Origin: Singulisphaera sp. GP187
GTDB lineage: Bacteria; Planctomycetota; Planctomycetia; Isosphaerales; Isosphaeraceae
DNA length: 64,000 bases
Reading direction: 5' to 3'
Assembly: GCF_900129635.1 (NCBI RefSeq)
Contig: NZ_FSRB01000002.1
Span: 2,012,727-2,076,726, forward strand
The position numbers and the translations under genes are program-made. The stretch's first letter is position 1, and each line of letters begins with the position of its first letter. Positions 36,307 to 45,188 of this stretch are shown piece by piece. The notes below the pieces were generated by a model. It ran no database searches. It saw only the letters and a program-made list of their open reading frames with translations, and was not told the DNA's origin.

Positions 36307-38139
36307 ATGAGTACACGGCTCGGTTCACTCGCGTTGATCGGACTCCTAATTCCTGGGAGCTGGGGACCAGCTCGCGCCGGCGAGCCTTCGTCTCCACCGG
36401 ACTGGTCGGGGACGCTGCAACCGCCCGACGGCCGGCGCCTCGCCGGAAAGCTCCTGATCGACGACACGTCGTCGGTGGTTCGATTTGCAGTCGACGGAAG
36501 CGGTTCCGCGCTGCCGATCGAGAAAGGGGCGGTGGTTACCTTTGATGGGCCAGGCCCCGAACCGACCGCCGGCTCTCCTCCATTCCAGGTCGATCTGGGC
36601 CTTGGGCGGAGGATTTCCGGACGGCTTGGGCTCGTGGATGGCAAGCAAGTGCGGCTCGACGAAAGCTCGGCCGGCGGCCGCGTGTCGATCGCGCGGTCGG
36701 GAGTCCGCTCGGTCGTGCAACGCCTGGGCGAGATGCAAATCTTCGACGATGGGTTCGAGACCCTGAACGGCAAGCGGTGGGTGCTCATCGGTGATCCTGA
36801 AATCGCCAACGAGCCGAAGATGGCCGGTGAACATAGCCTGCGTATTCCCGCGGGGGGAACCTCCGTGACCCGTCGCCTGGACGAACCGGTGGCGGCGGGC
36901 CGGCTTGAACTCGCCTTTTACGACAGCGGGGCCATCGAGCCCGATCAGCATTGTTTTGTCGATCTTCTGTTCCGAAGCCCGGCCGACCCGGTGACGGTTC
37001 GCGTCATCCTCGGTTGGTCGGAAGAAAGCCTTTCGGTCGAGTCTCCCGGTGGACCGGCGCTCGCGGTCCAGCGTCTCGCGCGCAAAGCCGGTTGGCACCG
37101 CTTGAGCCTTCGCTTTGGGCCGGAGCAAACCGAGATCGCCGTGGACGGCAACGACCTCGCACACGGTAAAGGCCCGGGCGGCTCCCTCGTCGAGGTCCGG
37201 CTCGCCACCAGCAACGCGGGCCGTGGACCGGCGCCCAACGGCCTCAAGGCCTATTTCGATGACCTTCGCCTGGTTCGGTTCTCCGAAGGGGGCATGGGCC
37301 TGGAAGTTGACCCGACCCAAGACGAAATCCGCCTTTCCGGCGGTGACCAGGTTTTCGGCACCATCGTGCAAGCCGACGCCGGCGCGATCAAGCTGCGGGT
37401 CGATCCCAACGAGATCCAAATGCCCTGGAGTGAAGTCGCCGGACTCCAGTTCCGCCGAGTCGCCGGTCAGTCGGAGCCCATCGACGGGACCTGGCTGCGG
37501 ATCGACTGGCGCGCCGCGCCGGGGGACGACCCCCTCGATCTCGACCGGATCGATGGCGCCTTGGTCAGCCACACCGCCACCGGTTTGACCCTGGAAGTTC
37601 CTTTTGTGGGACGATTCACGGTCGCACGCAACCGATTGAGGCGGCTCGAGGTTCTCGGCCGCGGCCGGAGAATCGTCGTCGACGCCACGGCCCACCACTT
37701 GGGAAATGAGATCGTCGCGAGCCCGCTTCCGCTCGATCCGCCTCAACCCGAAGGGCGAACGCTGGAACGCGCGATCGAGCTTGCCGACGTTCCTCCTGGA
37801 GCCGCCTTTCTCAGTCTCGACGTGGTTCAAGTGGCCGGCGAAAGCGCGGGGCTTCCCTTCTTCAGCTTCGTCAAGGACGGAGAGATCCGGACCAATGTCT
37901 CAATCAACGGCCGTCCGTTCGACTACCTGAACCGGCACATCACCTCCAAGAATGAGACCGCCGAGCGCATTCAACTGCCGATTCCCGCGGGCCTACTCCA
38001 TCCCGGGCGCAACTTGCTTCGAATCGATCAGATTGGAACCAAGCTCGATCCGAACAATTTGGACGACCTGGGTGTCCTCGAGATCGCCGTCGAATTTCCC
38101 CACGATCGAGCGGTGCCGGCCGCAACCGAGAAGCCGTGA
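36307..38139 (+). CDS. large secreted protein with LamG-like region, hypothetical
   Basis: The product has 610 residues from the ATG at 36307, chosen for its signal peptide (MSTRLGSLALIGLLIPGSWGPARA). Residues about 140-315 read as a concanavalin/LamG-type beta sandwich ('MQIFDDGFETLNGKRWVLIGDPEI' to 'GLKAYFDDLRLVRF'). Shorter beta units flank it, with 'GDQVFGTIVQADAGAIKLRV' in the middle and a jelly-roll-like C terminus. No catalytic motif is seen; sugar or peptide binding is possible. It is followed closely by the diadenylate cyclase gene (8 bases). Confidence 0.75.
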   Translation: MSTRLGSLALIGLLIPGSWGPARAGEPSSPPDWSGTLQPPDGRRLAGKLLIDDTSSVVRFAVDGSGSALPIEKGAVVTFDGPGPEPTAGSPPFQVDLGLGRRISGRLGLVDGKQVRLDESSAGGRVSIARSGVRSVVQRLGEMQIFDDGFETLNGKRWVLIGDPEIANEPKMAGEHSLRIPAGGTSVTRRLDEPVAAGRLELAFYDSGAIEPDQHCFVDLLFRSPADPVTVRVILGWSEESLSVESPGGPALAVQRLARKAGWHRLSLRFGPEQTEIAVDGNDLAHGKGPGGSLVEVRLATSNAGRGPAPNGLKAYFDDLRLVRFSEGGMGLEVDPTQDEIRLSGGDQVFGTIVQADAGAIKLRVDPNEIQMPWSEVAGLQFRRVAGQSEPIDGTWLRIDWRAAPGDDPLDLDRIDGALVSHTATGLTLEVPFVGRFTVARNRLRRLEVLGRGRRIVVDATAHHLGNEIVASPLPLDPPQPEGRTLERAIELADVPPGAAFLSLDVVQVAGESAGLPFFSFVKDGEIRTNVSINGRPFDYLNRHITSKNETAERIQLPIPAGLLHPGRNLLRIDQIGTKLDPNNLDDLGVLEIAVEFPHDRAVPAATEKP

Positions 38140-38146
38140 GATCCCT

Positions 38147-39046
38147 TTGAAGACTTTGACTCGAAGCCTGGTTCGACACGCCCATGCGATCGCCCGAGAA
38201 GTCGGTGCGCGGGTGATCCTGCTTTACGCCGACGTGGTCGAGAACGACCAGAACCTCGCGGACTTGATCCAGGACGTTGATTTCCGCGTCATCCTGGTCT
38301 CCCGCCGCGCAGGGTTCCAGGCACCGCCAGGGTGGGAAGACCTCTGTGCGATTGTCCGCGTCCCCGATATCACCATGACCCGAGCGGGGCAGGTGAAAGT
38401 GGCAACCCTGGTTGCCGCCGCCGAGAACCTGCTGAGGGTGGGGGATCGGATCGTCTGTCTGACCGGAATCGATGGGTCGGGAACCATTGATATGATCATT
38501 GTGCTCGACCTCGGCGTCGAGGTCGAGATGTTCGGCGACTCGGCCGCCGACCCGCTTCCTCCCGACGTCACGCCCGCGGTCTTCGAGCGCCTGCTCACTT
38601 TGGCCAGCGAGCTCAGCCTCGAAGGGCGCGAAGGGCGCCCGGTGGGAACCTTGTTCGTCGTGGGCGATAGTGAGCGAGTGCTCGCTCAGAGCCGACAGCT
38701 CGTGATGAATCCGTTCCACGGATATCCCGAGGGGGAGCGGAACATCCTCGACCCCCGGCTCGAAGAGACGATCAAGGAATTCTCGGCCATTGATGGGGCG
38801 TTCATCATTCGCGGGGACGGCGTCATCCTGAGCGCGGGGCGCTACCTTGCCCCTCAGGCCAAGCTCGACGAGCCATTGCCTCAGGGGCTGGGAACCAGGC
38901 ACGAAGCCGCGGCCGCGATCACGGCTACGTCTACCGCGATCGCGCTTTGCATCTCGCAGTCGACGGGGACGATCTCGATCTTCAAACGGGGCCGGCTCCT
39001 GACCGACATCGTGAAGCCGCGGAGCCACTTGACGGACGGGCTCTGA
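38147..39046 (+). CDS. diadenylate cyclase, DacZ-like (c-di-AMP synthase)
   Basis: The product has 299 residues from a TTG at 38147; the start is uncertain because the frame runs back into the previous gene and no strong ribosome site is present. The N-terminal half (1-130) resembles the PK_C-like alpha/beta domain of DacZ. The C-terminal half is the DisA_N catalytic domain: D216-G-A218 in 'IDGAFIIRGDGVILSAGRYL' and the second motif GTRHE (249-253) in 'LGTRHEAAAAITATSTAIALCISQSTGTISIF'. Bacterial DisA/CdaA usually read RHR here, while RHE resembles archaeal DacZ. It condenses two ATP to c-di-AMP. No phosphodiesterase or riboswitch was seen nearby. Confidence 0.85.
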   Translation: MKTLTRSLVRHAHAIAREVGARVILLYADVVENDQNLADLIQDVDFRVILVSRRAGFQAPPGWEDLCAIVRVPDITMTRAGQVKVATLVAAAENLLRVGDRIVCLTGIDGSGTIDMIIVLDLGVEVEMFGDSAADPLPPDVTPAVFERLLTLASELSLEGREGRPVGTLFVVGDSERVLAQSRQLVMNPFHGYPEGERNILDPRLEETIKEFSAIDGAFIIRGDGVILSAGRYLAPQAKLDEPLPQGLGTRHEAAAAITATSTAIALCISQSTGTISIFKRGRLLTDIVKPRSHLTDGL

Positions 39047-39103
39047 CGATCGATCGCGCTCAGGAAATCGCCCAAGCCCGGGCCGTCGGTCCGCGACCGC
39101 GGA

Positions 39104-40735
39104 TCAACGGCCCTTGTTGATCTGGTCGAAATAGCCGCGGATATGTTTCTCGACGTTCTTGGGAACCTTCTGGTTCGTCAAGGCCTCGGCCGACAGTCCT
39201 TCCGTCGTGGCCATCTCGGCCTGGATGTCGATGACGCTCTGTCCCTTGAGCGGGTTACCCGTCGGCCCATAACCTTTGAGAACCGCCTTCCCCTTACCCA
39301 TCTGTTGCTTGACCTGGGCGGTGTAGGTGTTGGTGTCGTCAGGCGCCTCGGGCCGATCCCCTTGGCCGCGCCCGCGTCCCAAGCCCTGCCCCATCCCACG
39401 ACGATTGCCGCTGCCCATGCCCATCATGTTAGACAGGCTATCGCCCAGCTGATTCGCCTGGTCGCCGGCCATCCCGTTCTTGGCCTCCTGAAGATCGGCC
39501 AAGGCGCCGTCGAGCGATTCCAGTTCCTGGAGCTGGCTGGCCATCTCACTGAGCTGTTTCTGACTGACGCCCATGGCGGCGGCCGCCTTCTCCACGTCCC
39601 CCTTTTGAAGTTGCTCGCCCGCCTGGCCGAGCTTGGAGGCCAGTTTCTGGAGTTGTTGTAAGTTCTTGGCCTGCTCTTCGAGCTTGGCCATTTCTTGCTT
39701 GAACTGCCCCTCGGAGAGGCCGCCGTTTTTGCGGGCTTCCTCGAGCTGTTGTTTGCGCTGGTCGAGATTGGCAAGCTTCTCGAGCTGCTTGGACATTTCC
39801 TTGAGCTGCTCCTGGAGTCCCTTCTTGTCGGCTTCGGTCATTTTGCCCGACTTGAGTTTCTCCTGAATCTTCTTGAGCTCGTCGGCCGCCTTCTGAAACT
39901 CTCCCTTGGCCAGATCACGCGCAAAATCGTCGGCGGGTCCGCTGCTGGCCATCTGCTTGAGCTGCTGGAGTTGCCGATCGATCTGCTCGGACGAGCCGAG
40001 CTTTTTCTGCCGATCCTTCACTGCGTCGGTCAGCTTGTTGAGCTCGACGAGGGCCTTGTCCTTCTGGGCGGGGGGAGCTTTGGCGAGATCCTCAGCGGCC
40101 TTCTCAATCTCAGCCAGCAGTTTGTCGGCTTCGGCGAACTTCCCCTTCTCGAGCTCTTTCCGCTGGCTGGCGATTTTCTTTCCCAACGCCTTGGTCTGAT
40201 CGACCACCAGCTTCTTCTCGATCAAGTCCGACGGTTTCGCCGCGGCCGTTTTCTGAAGTAACGGCTGCACGAACAAGAGGCTCAGGGCCAAGACCGCGGG
40301 AATCAACGGCACCCACGCGGTGCGCGGCAGCATCGGAGCAAACTCGACGTTGATGTCGAGATTGCCGACATGTCGGATCGTGTCGGCCAGGAGGGCTTGC
40401 CCCGCGGGGGTCGCCCTCAACGATTCGGGCAGCGTGAGCGCGGTGCTCAAACGTTCGTTGAGTTGGAAGACGCGATCGATCGCGACCGCGGCGTCGACTC
40501 GGCTCGGGCCGCTCAAACCCGCAATGAGGGCGGCCAGGACAAGACCGGCTCCGCCTGCGATCGCAAACGGCACCCAATCCGCGCCGGGCAAGGGCCGGTC
40601 GGCGAACTTCTCCACCGCAATCGCGATGGCGACGACCAGCAACGTCCCCCCCCAGCACCAAACCAGGGCCGAGAGGAATCGCTGAAATCGCAATCGACGC
40701 CAGACTCGCCCGATCGGTTTCTCAAGCTCATTCAC
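39104..40735 (-). CDS. membrane-anchored coiled-coil protein, hypothetical
   Basis: The product has 543 residues. Three membrane helices occur at about 22-40, 56-75 and 139-157. A very long Gln/Lys/Glu/Leu-rich coiled coil (about 165-420, 'QLQQLKQMASSGPADDFARDLAKGEFQKAADELKKIQEKLKSGKMTEADKKGLQEQLKEMSKQLEKL') follows. A Gly-Arg-Met linker and a conserved-looking C-terminal tail (about 470-543, 'YTAQVKQQMGKGKAVLKGYGPTGNPLKG') end it. The architecture resembles DUF4175-like planctomycete proteins, which often occur with MoxR/VWA genes, but here it stands alone. Function unknown. Confidence 0.75.
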   Translation of the reverse strand: MNELEKPIGRVWRRLRFQRFLSALVWCWGGTLLVVAIAIAVEKFADRPLPGADWVPFAIAGGAGLVLAALIAGLSGPSRVDAAVAIDRVFQLNERLSTALTLPESLRATPAGQALLADTIRHVGNLDINVEFAPMLPRTAWVPLIPAVLALSLLFVQPLLQKTAAAKPSDLIEKKLVVDQTKALGKKIASQRKELEKGKFAEADKLLAEIEKAAEDLAKAPPAQKDKALVELNKLTDAVKDRQKKLGSSEQIDRQLQQLKQMASSGPADDFARDLAKGEFQKAADELKKIQEKLKSGKMTEADKKGLQEQLKEMSKQLEKLANLDQRKQQLEEARKNGGLSEGQFKQEMAKLEEQAKNLQQLQKLASKLGQAGEQLQKGDVEKAAAAMGVSQKQLSEMASQLQELESLDGALADLQEAKNGMAGDQANQLGDSLSNMMGMGSGNRRGMGQGLGRGRGQGDRPEAPDDTNTYTAQVKQQMGKGKAVLKGYGPTGNPLKGQSVIDIQAEMATTEGLSAEALTNQKVPKNVEKHIRGYFDQINKGR

Positions 40736-40790
40736 AGCAAGGCCCTCCCTCGCGGGAATGCAATGACTCCGACGAACGTCAGTGCCCCAA

Positions 40791-40818
40791 GTATAGTAGG
40801 CGCGGCCCCGCCTCGCAA
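40791..40818 (-). promoter_or_regulatory. promoter of the coiled-coil membrane protein
   Basis: On the minus strand TTGCGA (40813-40818), 16 bases and TATACT (40791-40796), about 55 bases before the ATG at 40735. The TATACT and the 16-base spacer are the same as in the triple promoter array near 62.8 kb. Confidence 0.5.
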
Positions 40819-40986
40819 GTCAATTCAACGAATGGATTCGGATACCAACTCGCCGAACTTCGGTCTCAAACGTCCGTCCATCGGACTCGCCGAGTGGTCT
40901 GGAGCCAAGTCCACGTGGCGTTCGCTCCGTTGCCAACGGGGGCGCGGGCGTAACCATGGCTGAATCACGGGGAAGTCGAGGTGACG

Positions 40987-42252
40987 CTACGCAAGGTTCG
41001 CGCAGCGGATCGGGAAGATCAAGGTGAAGGTTGTGCCCTGATTTGATGCCGTTTCCAGTTCGATACGTCCTTGGTGTTCTTTCATGATATTATCGCTGAT
41101 CCAGAGCCCGAGGCCGGTTCCGAGTCCCTGTGGCTTCGTGGTGAAGAAGGGATCGAAGATCTTGGCTTGGATCGACGGGGGGATCCCGGGGCCATCGTCC
41201 GAGAGGGCAAGATAGACCTCGTTTTTTTCGAGATCCGACCAACTCCGAACCGTGATCGTTGCGCCGGGGTCGACGGCCTGGATGGCATTCATGAGAATGT
41301 TAAGCAAGACCTGATTGATCTTGCCCGCAAAGCACGAAATCATGGGGAGTTCGCCGAGTTCGACCACGAGGTTGATTTCCTTGAGGCGGACCTGGTAGCG
41401 AACGATCTCGAGCGTCAATCGAACGGCATCGTTCGGGTTGATCAGCTTGCGATCGGTCTCGTCGAGCCGGGAGAAGTCGCGCAGGCCGACCACAATCTCG
41501 CGAACGCGCTGAAGCCCGAGTTTGGTGCTCAAAAAGAGCCGGTCGAGACTCTCCAGGGTATAGTCGAGGTCAAGCCGCTCTTCCGCTTGACGGATCGCTT
41601 CGGGAAGCGAGGCCCCGAAGGCGCTCCGGTATTCCGTCATGAGCGCGGCTATGCAATGGACGTCGCGGTCGAGTACGGCGATGTTGTTGGAGACATAGGC
41701 CAATGGGTTGTTGATCTCGTGAGCCACTCCGGCGACGAGTTGGCCCAGACTGGCCATCTTCTCGCTCTGGACAAGGTGAGTCTGAGCGTCCCGAAGCTGG
41801 CAACGGGCCGACTCAAGCTCCTCCGACCGCCGACGGAGCTCTTGGTCGGCGGCTCGTCGAACGTGCTCGAGGCGCCGTCGTTCGAGTGCGCCTCGGACGG
41901 TGGCAGCCACGCGAGCGGTGTGCAACTCCTCCTTGGTCAGGTAGTCATTCATGCCGCACTGGAGCCAATTGACGGCGAGGCACTCGCGGCTGGCACTGGT
42001 CACGACGACGATGGCCAGGTCGAGACATAGCTCAGTACGAATACGAGTGAGCACGTGCTCACTGCTCGTGTCCGATCGCTGGATATTCAGGATCACCAGG
42101 TCAAACGATTCGCGTTCCAGTTTTGCGAATCCAGCCTCGCCCGACTGGGCGTATTCAACCTCGAACCCTTGAAGCGCATGCGGGTCAATCGATGGATCTG
42201 GTTGATGATCCTCAATGATCAGAATTCGAGGGTAGGGCGTATCGGATTCCAT
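40987..42252 (-). CDS. histidine kinase with N-terminal pseudo-receiver
   Basis: The product has 421 residues from the ATG at 42252; an alternative start lies 32 codons upstream. The N-terminal receiver (about 8-115) keeps E14/D15 and K107, but the phospho-acceptor is N56 ('DLVILNIQRS'), so it cannot be phosphorylated normally. A coiled linker precedes the DHp helix with H178 in 'GQLVAGVAHEINNPLAYVSNN', and the catalytic ATPase domain has an N box 'INQVLLNILMNAIQA', 'DDGPGIPP' and 'FDPFFTTKPQGLGTGLGL'. The kinase itself looks active. No cognate regulator is adjacent. Confidence 0.9.
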   Translation of the reverse strand: MESDTPYPRILIIEDHQPDPSIDPHALQGFEVEYAQSGEAGFAKLERESFDLVILNIQRSDTSSEHVLTRIRTELCLDLAIVVVTSASRECLAVNWLQCGMNDYLTKEELHTARVAATVRGALERRRLEHVRRAADQELRRRSEELESARCQLRDAQTHLVQSEKMASLGQLVAGVAHEINNPLAYVSNNIAVLDRDVHCIAALMTEYRSAFGASLPEAIRQAEERLDLDYTLESLDRLFLSTKLGLQRVREIVVGLRDFSRLDETDRKLINPNDAVRLTLEIVRYQVRLKEINLVVELGELPMISCFAGKINQVLLNILMNAIQAVDPGATITVRSWSDLEKNEVYLALSDDGPGIPPSIQAKIFDPFFTTKPQGLGTGLGLWISDNIMKEHQGRIELETASNQGTTFTLIFPIRCANLA

Positions 42253-42779
42253 GGTCGGCCGCCTCATGCCATCGAAAACGAGGCCGAGTCGCGGAGAAGG
42301 CCGGAGGCTTGGAGAGACCAATCCGCCTGGCATCCTCGACCAAGTCAAGGATCAGGGATCGAATCAGGTGTCCTACGGTTCCCCCTTCTCAAGCTTATCG
42401 TGCCCGGTGGATGACCGCAAACGTCCCGCTGCGTCATGAGCCATTTGGTACGCCCCCGTTAGCCCCAGAGATCTCGCTCGACTGAATGGCGCGCGGGGAG
42501 CGTAAGCTTGCTGTTTGTACGAGGTTCCTCACCCGCTTACGCCAAGCCGTCTTCGTGGAGTCGCAACCGATCGGAACGGCCTGCGCAACCCTCTTTTAAG
42601 ATCGTCTTGTTCCTCAACACCTTGTGTAATACGATGCCGAAACCGCCGTCCGTTGCGCGTTGGCTCGAATCGGAAATCGAGAACCGGGGACGGTTTAACA
42701 TTGGCAAGGGCTTGGCTTGGGGTCGGTGGCACAACGGTTGGCGACGACCCCGCGAGTTCCTTGCTCGGGAGAAGATGAC
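42253..42779. other. divergent intergenic region with a shared 14-mer
   Basis: 527 bases between the kinase gene and cysK. GCGGGGAGCGTAAG at 42493-42506 repeats the copy at 8486-8499. An AT-richer run near 42595-42635 may hold the cysK promoter, but no clean hexamer pair was found. Confidence 0.4.
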
Positions 42780-43745
42780 ATGGCGAGCGCCGAGCGAACT
42801 CGAGGCCGGATCTACGATGATATTACCCAGACGATCGGCAATACCCCGCTGATCCGCCTCAGACGCGTTACGGAAGGCTGTCATGCTCAAGTTGTCGGAA
42901 AGCTTGAAAACTTCAATCCGCTTTGGTCGGTGAAAGATCGCATCGGCGCTGCGATGCTCGACGCCGCGGAGGCCGAGGGCAAGCTTACGAAGGACACCCT
43001 GATCGTCGAGGCCACCAGCGGCAATACCGGAATCGCGCTCGCCTTCGCCTGCGCCGCGCGGGGCTATCGGCTCATGGTGACGATGCCCGAGAGCATGAGC
43101 CTGGAGCGGCGTCGATTGCTCAAGGCGTTCGGGGCCGAAATCGTCTTGACCCCCGCCGCCGAGGGGATGCCGGGCGCGGTCCGGAAGGCGGAAGAGATTG
43201 TCAAGAACACCCCGCAATCGTACATGCCGCAACAGTTCAAGAATCCGGCGAACCCCGAAATTCACCGCAAGACCACGGCGGAGGAGATCTGGCGCGACAC
43301 CGACGGAGCCGTCGACTTCTTCGTCAGCGCCGTCGGCACGGGCGGCACGATCACCGGCGTCGGCGAGGTCTTGAAGCAGCGGAAGCCTAGCGTCAAGATC
43401 ATCGCCGTCGAGCCGGTGAACTCGCCGATCCTGACCCAGCACCGGAACCATCAACCGCTCAAGCCGGGACCTCACAAGATCCAGGGAATTGGCGCCGGCT
43501 TCATTCCCGACATCCTCAACACCGAGGTCATCGACGAGGTCGCCTTGGTCCGCGACGAAGAGGCGTTTGAGTTCGCCCGCCGCCTGGCGAGCGAGGAGGG
43601 GATGCTCTGCGGGATCTCCTGCGGTGCGGCGGTCGCCGGAGCGATCCAGGTCGCCAAACGCCCCGAGAATGCGGGAAAGTTGATCGTTGTCCTGCTGCCC
43701 GACCTCGGCGAACGCTACCTGTCGACCCCCCTCTTCCCCGAATGA
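42780..43745 (+). CDS. cysK: cysteine synthase (O-acetylserine sulfhydrylase)
   Basis: The product has 321 residues from the ATG at 42780 (GGGAGAAG just upstream). The PLP lysine is K52 in 'LENFNPLWSVKDRIG', with the substrate loop 'EATSGNTGIALAFAC' and the phosphate-binding 'GTGGTITG' all intact. It makes L-cysteine from O-acetylserine and sulfide, in the cytoplasm. The next gene encodes a JAMM protease of the Mec+ type 53 bases later, suggesting that a carrier-protein thiocarboxylate might serve as sulfur donor. Confidence 0.93.
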   Translation: MASAERTRGRIYDDITQTIGNTPLIRLRRVTEGCHAQVVGKLENFNPLWSVKDRIGAAMLDAAEAEGKLTKDTLIVEATSGNTGIALAFACAARGYRLMVTMPESMSLERRRLLKAFGAEIVLTPAAEGMPGAVRKAEEIVKNTPQSYMPQQFKNPANPEIHRKTTAEEIWRDTDGAVDFFVSAVGTGGTITGVGEVLKQRKPSVKIIAVEPVNSPILTQHRNHQPLKPGPHKIQGIGAGFIPDILNTEVIDEVALVRDEEAFEFARRLASEEGMLCGISCGAAVAGAIQVAKRPENAGKLIVVLLPDLGERYLSTPLFPE

Positions 43746-43798
43746 GTTGAGCTGAGCTGTCTGAGCGGACCTGTACCCACGTTTTCCCACGAGATACC

Positions 43799-44218
43799 AT
43801 GAGCGACTCGCCCCGCATCCTCACGCTTCCGCGCGCGATCCACGACGCGATGGTCGAACATTGCGTTCGCGAGGCCCCGTTGGAGTGCTGCGGAATTCTG
43901 GGCGGGTTCCCCCCCCTGGTCTCTTCATTCCATCCCCTCCGCAACGCCTCGGCCAGCGAGACCCGGTACGACGCCGATCCGCGCGACCTCATCGCAGCGG
44001 TCAACTCACTCCGCGCTCGAGGGGCGGAGATCCTCGCGATCTATCACTCACATCCCCGCTGGGCCGCGATCCCGAGCCAGACCGACCTCCGTGAGAACTA
44101 CTACGGAGAAGTGCCCCGAATCATCGTCTCGCTGCTCAATTCCGAGCCCGAGGTCCGGATCTGGCGGCTCGATCCCCAGTCGTTCGAAGAGCTTCCCTGG
44201 CGGCTCACCGAGGAATGA
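43799..44218 (+). CDS. JAMM/MPN metalloprotease (Mec+-like)
   Basis: The product has 139 residues, normal for the prokaryotic Mov34/MPN family. The zinc motif is complete: E29 (PLECCG), H83 and H85 (IYHSHP) and D96 (SQTD). Mec+ proteins release cysteine or trim ubiquitin-like sulfur carriers such as CysO/ThiS. The neighbouring cysK supports a link to cysteine biosynthesis, although no ThiS/MoaD-like carrier gene is in the window. Confidence 0.88.
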   Translation: MSDSPRILTLPRAIHDAMVEHCVREAPLECCGILGGFPPLVSSFHPLRNASASETRYDADPRDLIAAVNSLRARGAEILAIYHSHPRWAAIPSQTDLRENYYGEVPRIIVSLLNSEPEVRIWRLDPQSFEELPWRLTEE

Positions 44219-44246
44219 GACCGACGCGTTCGCGGTCGCGTTGCCG

Positions 44247-44275
44247 TTGAACCGGTTGACCTGAGCCGCTACACT
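44247..44275 (+). promoter_or_regulatory. promoter of ndk
   Basis: TTGAAC (44247-44252), 17 bases and TACACT (44270-44275), with a start near 44282 and a leader of about 70 bases to the ATG at 44355. Both hexamers are close to consensus with ideal spacing. Confidence 0.6.
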
Positions 44276-44354
44276 ACCCCTCTTGTTTCCTGAGGCCAAG
44301 ACCGGCCAAGGGCTTCGGTCATCCTTGACCCGACTTCGCGGGGTTCGACTCTCC

Positions 44355-44810
44355 ATGCAGCGCACCTTGATCATCTTCAAGCCCGACACGGTCCAGAGAC
44401 GGCTCGTCGGTCAGATTCTCCAGCGGTTCGAGAGCAAAGGTCTGCGGATCGCCGCCCTGAAACTCTTGCAGGTCGATCGCTCGCTGGGCGAAAAGCACTA
44501 TGCCGAGCATCAAGGCAAGCCGTTCTTCGACGGCCTGATCGACTTCATCACCGGCGGCCCGGTCGTCGTCGGCGTGCTTGAGGGGAACGAGGCGATCACG
44601 GTCGTTCGGAGCATGCTGGGTGCGACCAACGGCGCCGCCGCGGCACCTGGCACCGTCCGGGGCGACTTCTCGATCAGCAAGCAGAATAACCTGATTCACG
44701 GCAGCGATAGCCCGGAATCGGCGCAGCGCGAAATCGCCCTCTGGTTCCGTCCCGAGGAAGTGGTCGACTACTCGATCGACGGCAGCCAGTGGGTCTTCGG
44801 AGGAGCCTGA
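44355..44810 (+). CDS. ndk: nucleoside diphosphate kinase
   Basis: The product has 151 residues. The family core is complete: 'TLIIFKPDTVQRRLVGQIL', the active-site His H115 in 'NLIHGSDSPESAQREI', and the 'YAEHQGKPFFDGLIDFITGGPVV' segment. It transfers the gamma phosphate from ATP to other nucleoside diphosphates in the cytoplasm. A good promoter precedes it at 44247. The small membrane-protein gene and ligA follow in the same direction. Confidence 0.97.
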   Translation: MQRTLIIFKPDTVQRRLVGQILQRFESKGLRIAALKLLQVDRSLGEKHYAEHQGKPFFDGLIDFITGGPVVVGVLEGNEAITVVRSMLGATNGAAAAPGTVRGDFSISKQNNLIHGSDSPESAQREIALWFRPEEVVDYSIDGSQWVFGGA

Positions 44811-44858
44811 CCTTCCTCCCTCCGGTCGGTTGGTTGGTTGGATGGAGCGTACAACAAG

Positions 44859-45161
44859 ATGGCGGACCGCCCCCGGAAGCCGTTGTTCCCGAACCCGTTC
44901 TACGTCGTTCTGCTGGTCATGAGCACGCTCTTTGTGTTGACCGCGCTGGCGTACGTCGTGAGCCCTTATGTCGGGGCCAATCCGAACGGCGTTCGGCAGG
45001 CCGCCAAGCCCGGGACGGTGTCCCTGGCGCTGGCGGCCTGGCTCGATCGAAATGGGCCGCTGGCGCTGGGAGTCGAGTTTGTGCTGATGCTCGTCTTCGC
45101 CCTGCTCGCGATGGCGACCGATCAATGGTTCCCCTCGAAGGCTCAGCGAAGCGGTCGTTGA
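44859..45161 (+). CDS. small two-helix membrane protein, hypothetical
   Basis: The product has 100 residues from the ATG at 44859; an ATG seven codons earlier (44838) is equally possible. Helices run about 16-38 ('FYVVLLVMSTLFVLTALAYVV') and 70-86 ('ALGVEFVLMLVFALLAM'). No family is recognised. It lies between ndk and ligA (27 bases before the ligA ATG), so it may be co-transcribed with the ligase. Confidence 0.65.
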   Translation: MADRPRKPLFPNPFYVVLLVMSTLFVLTALAYVVSPYVGANPNGVRQAAKPGTVSLALAAWLDRNGPLALGVEFVLMLVFALLAMATDQWFPSKAQRSGR

Positions 45162-45188
45162 ATCTTGTCAGGGCAAGGAGAACGACTG

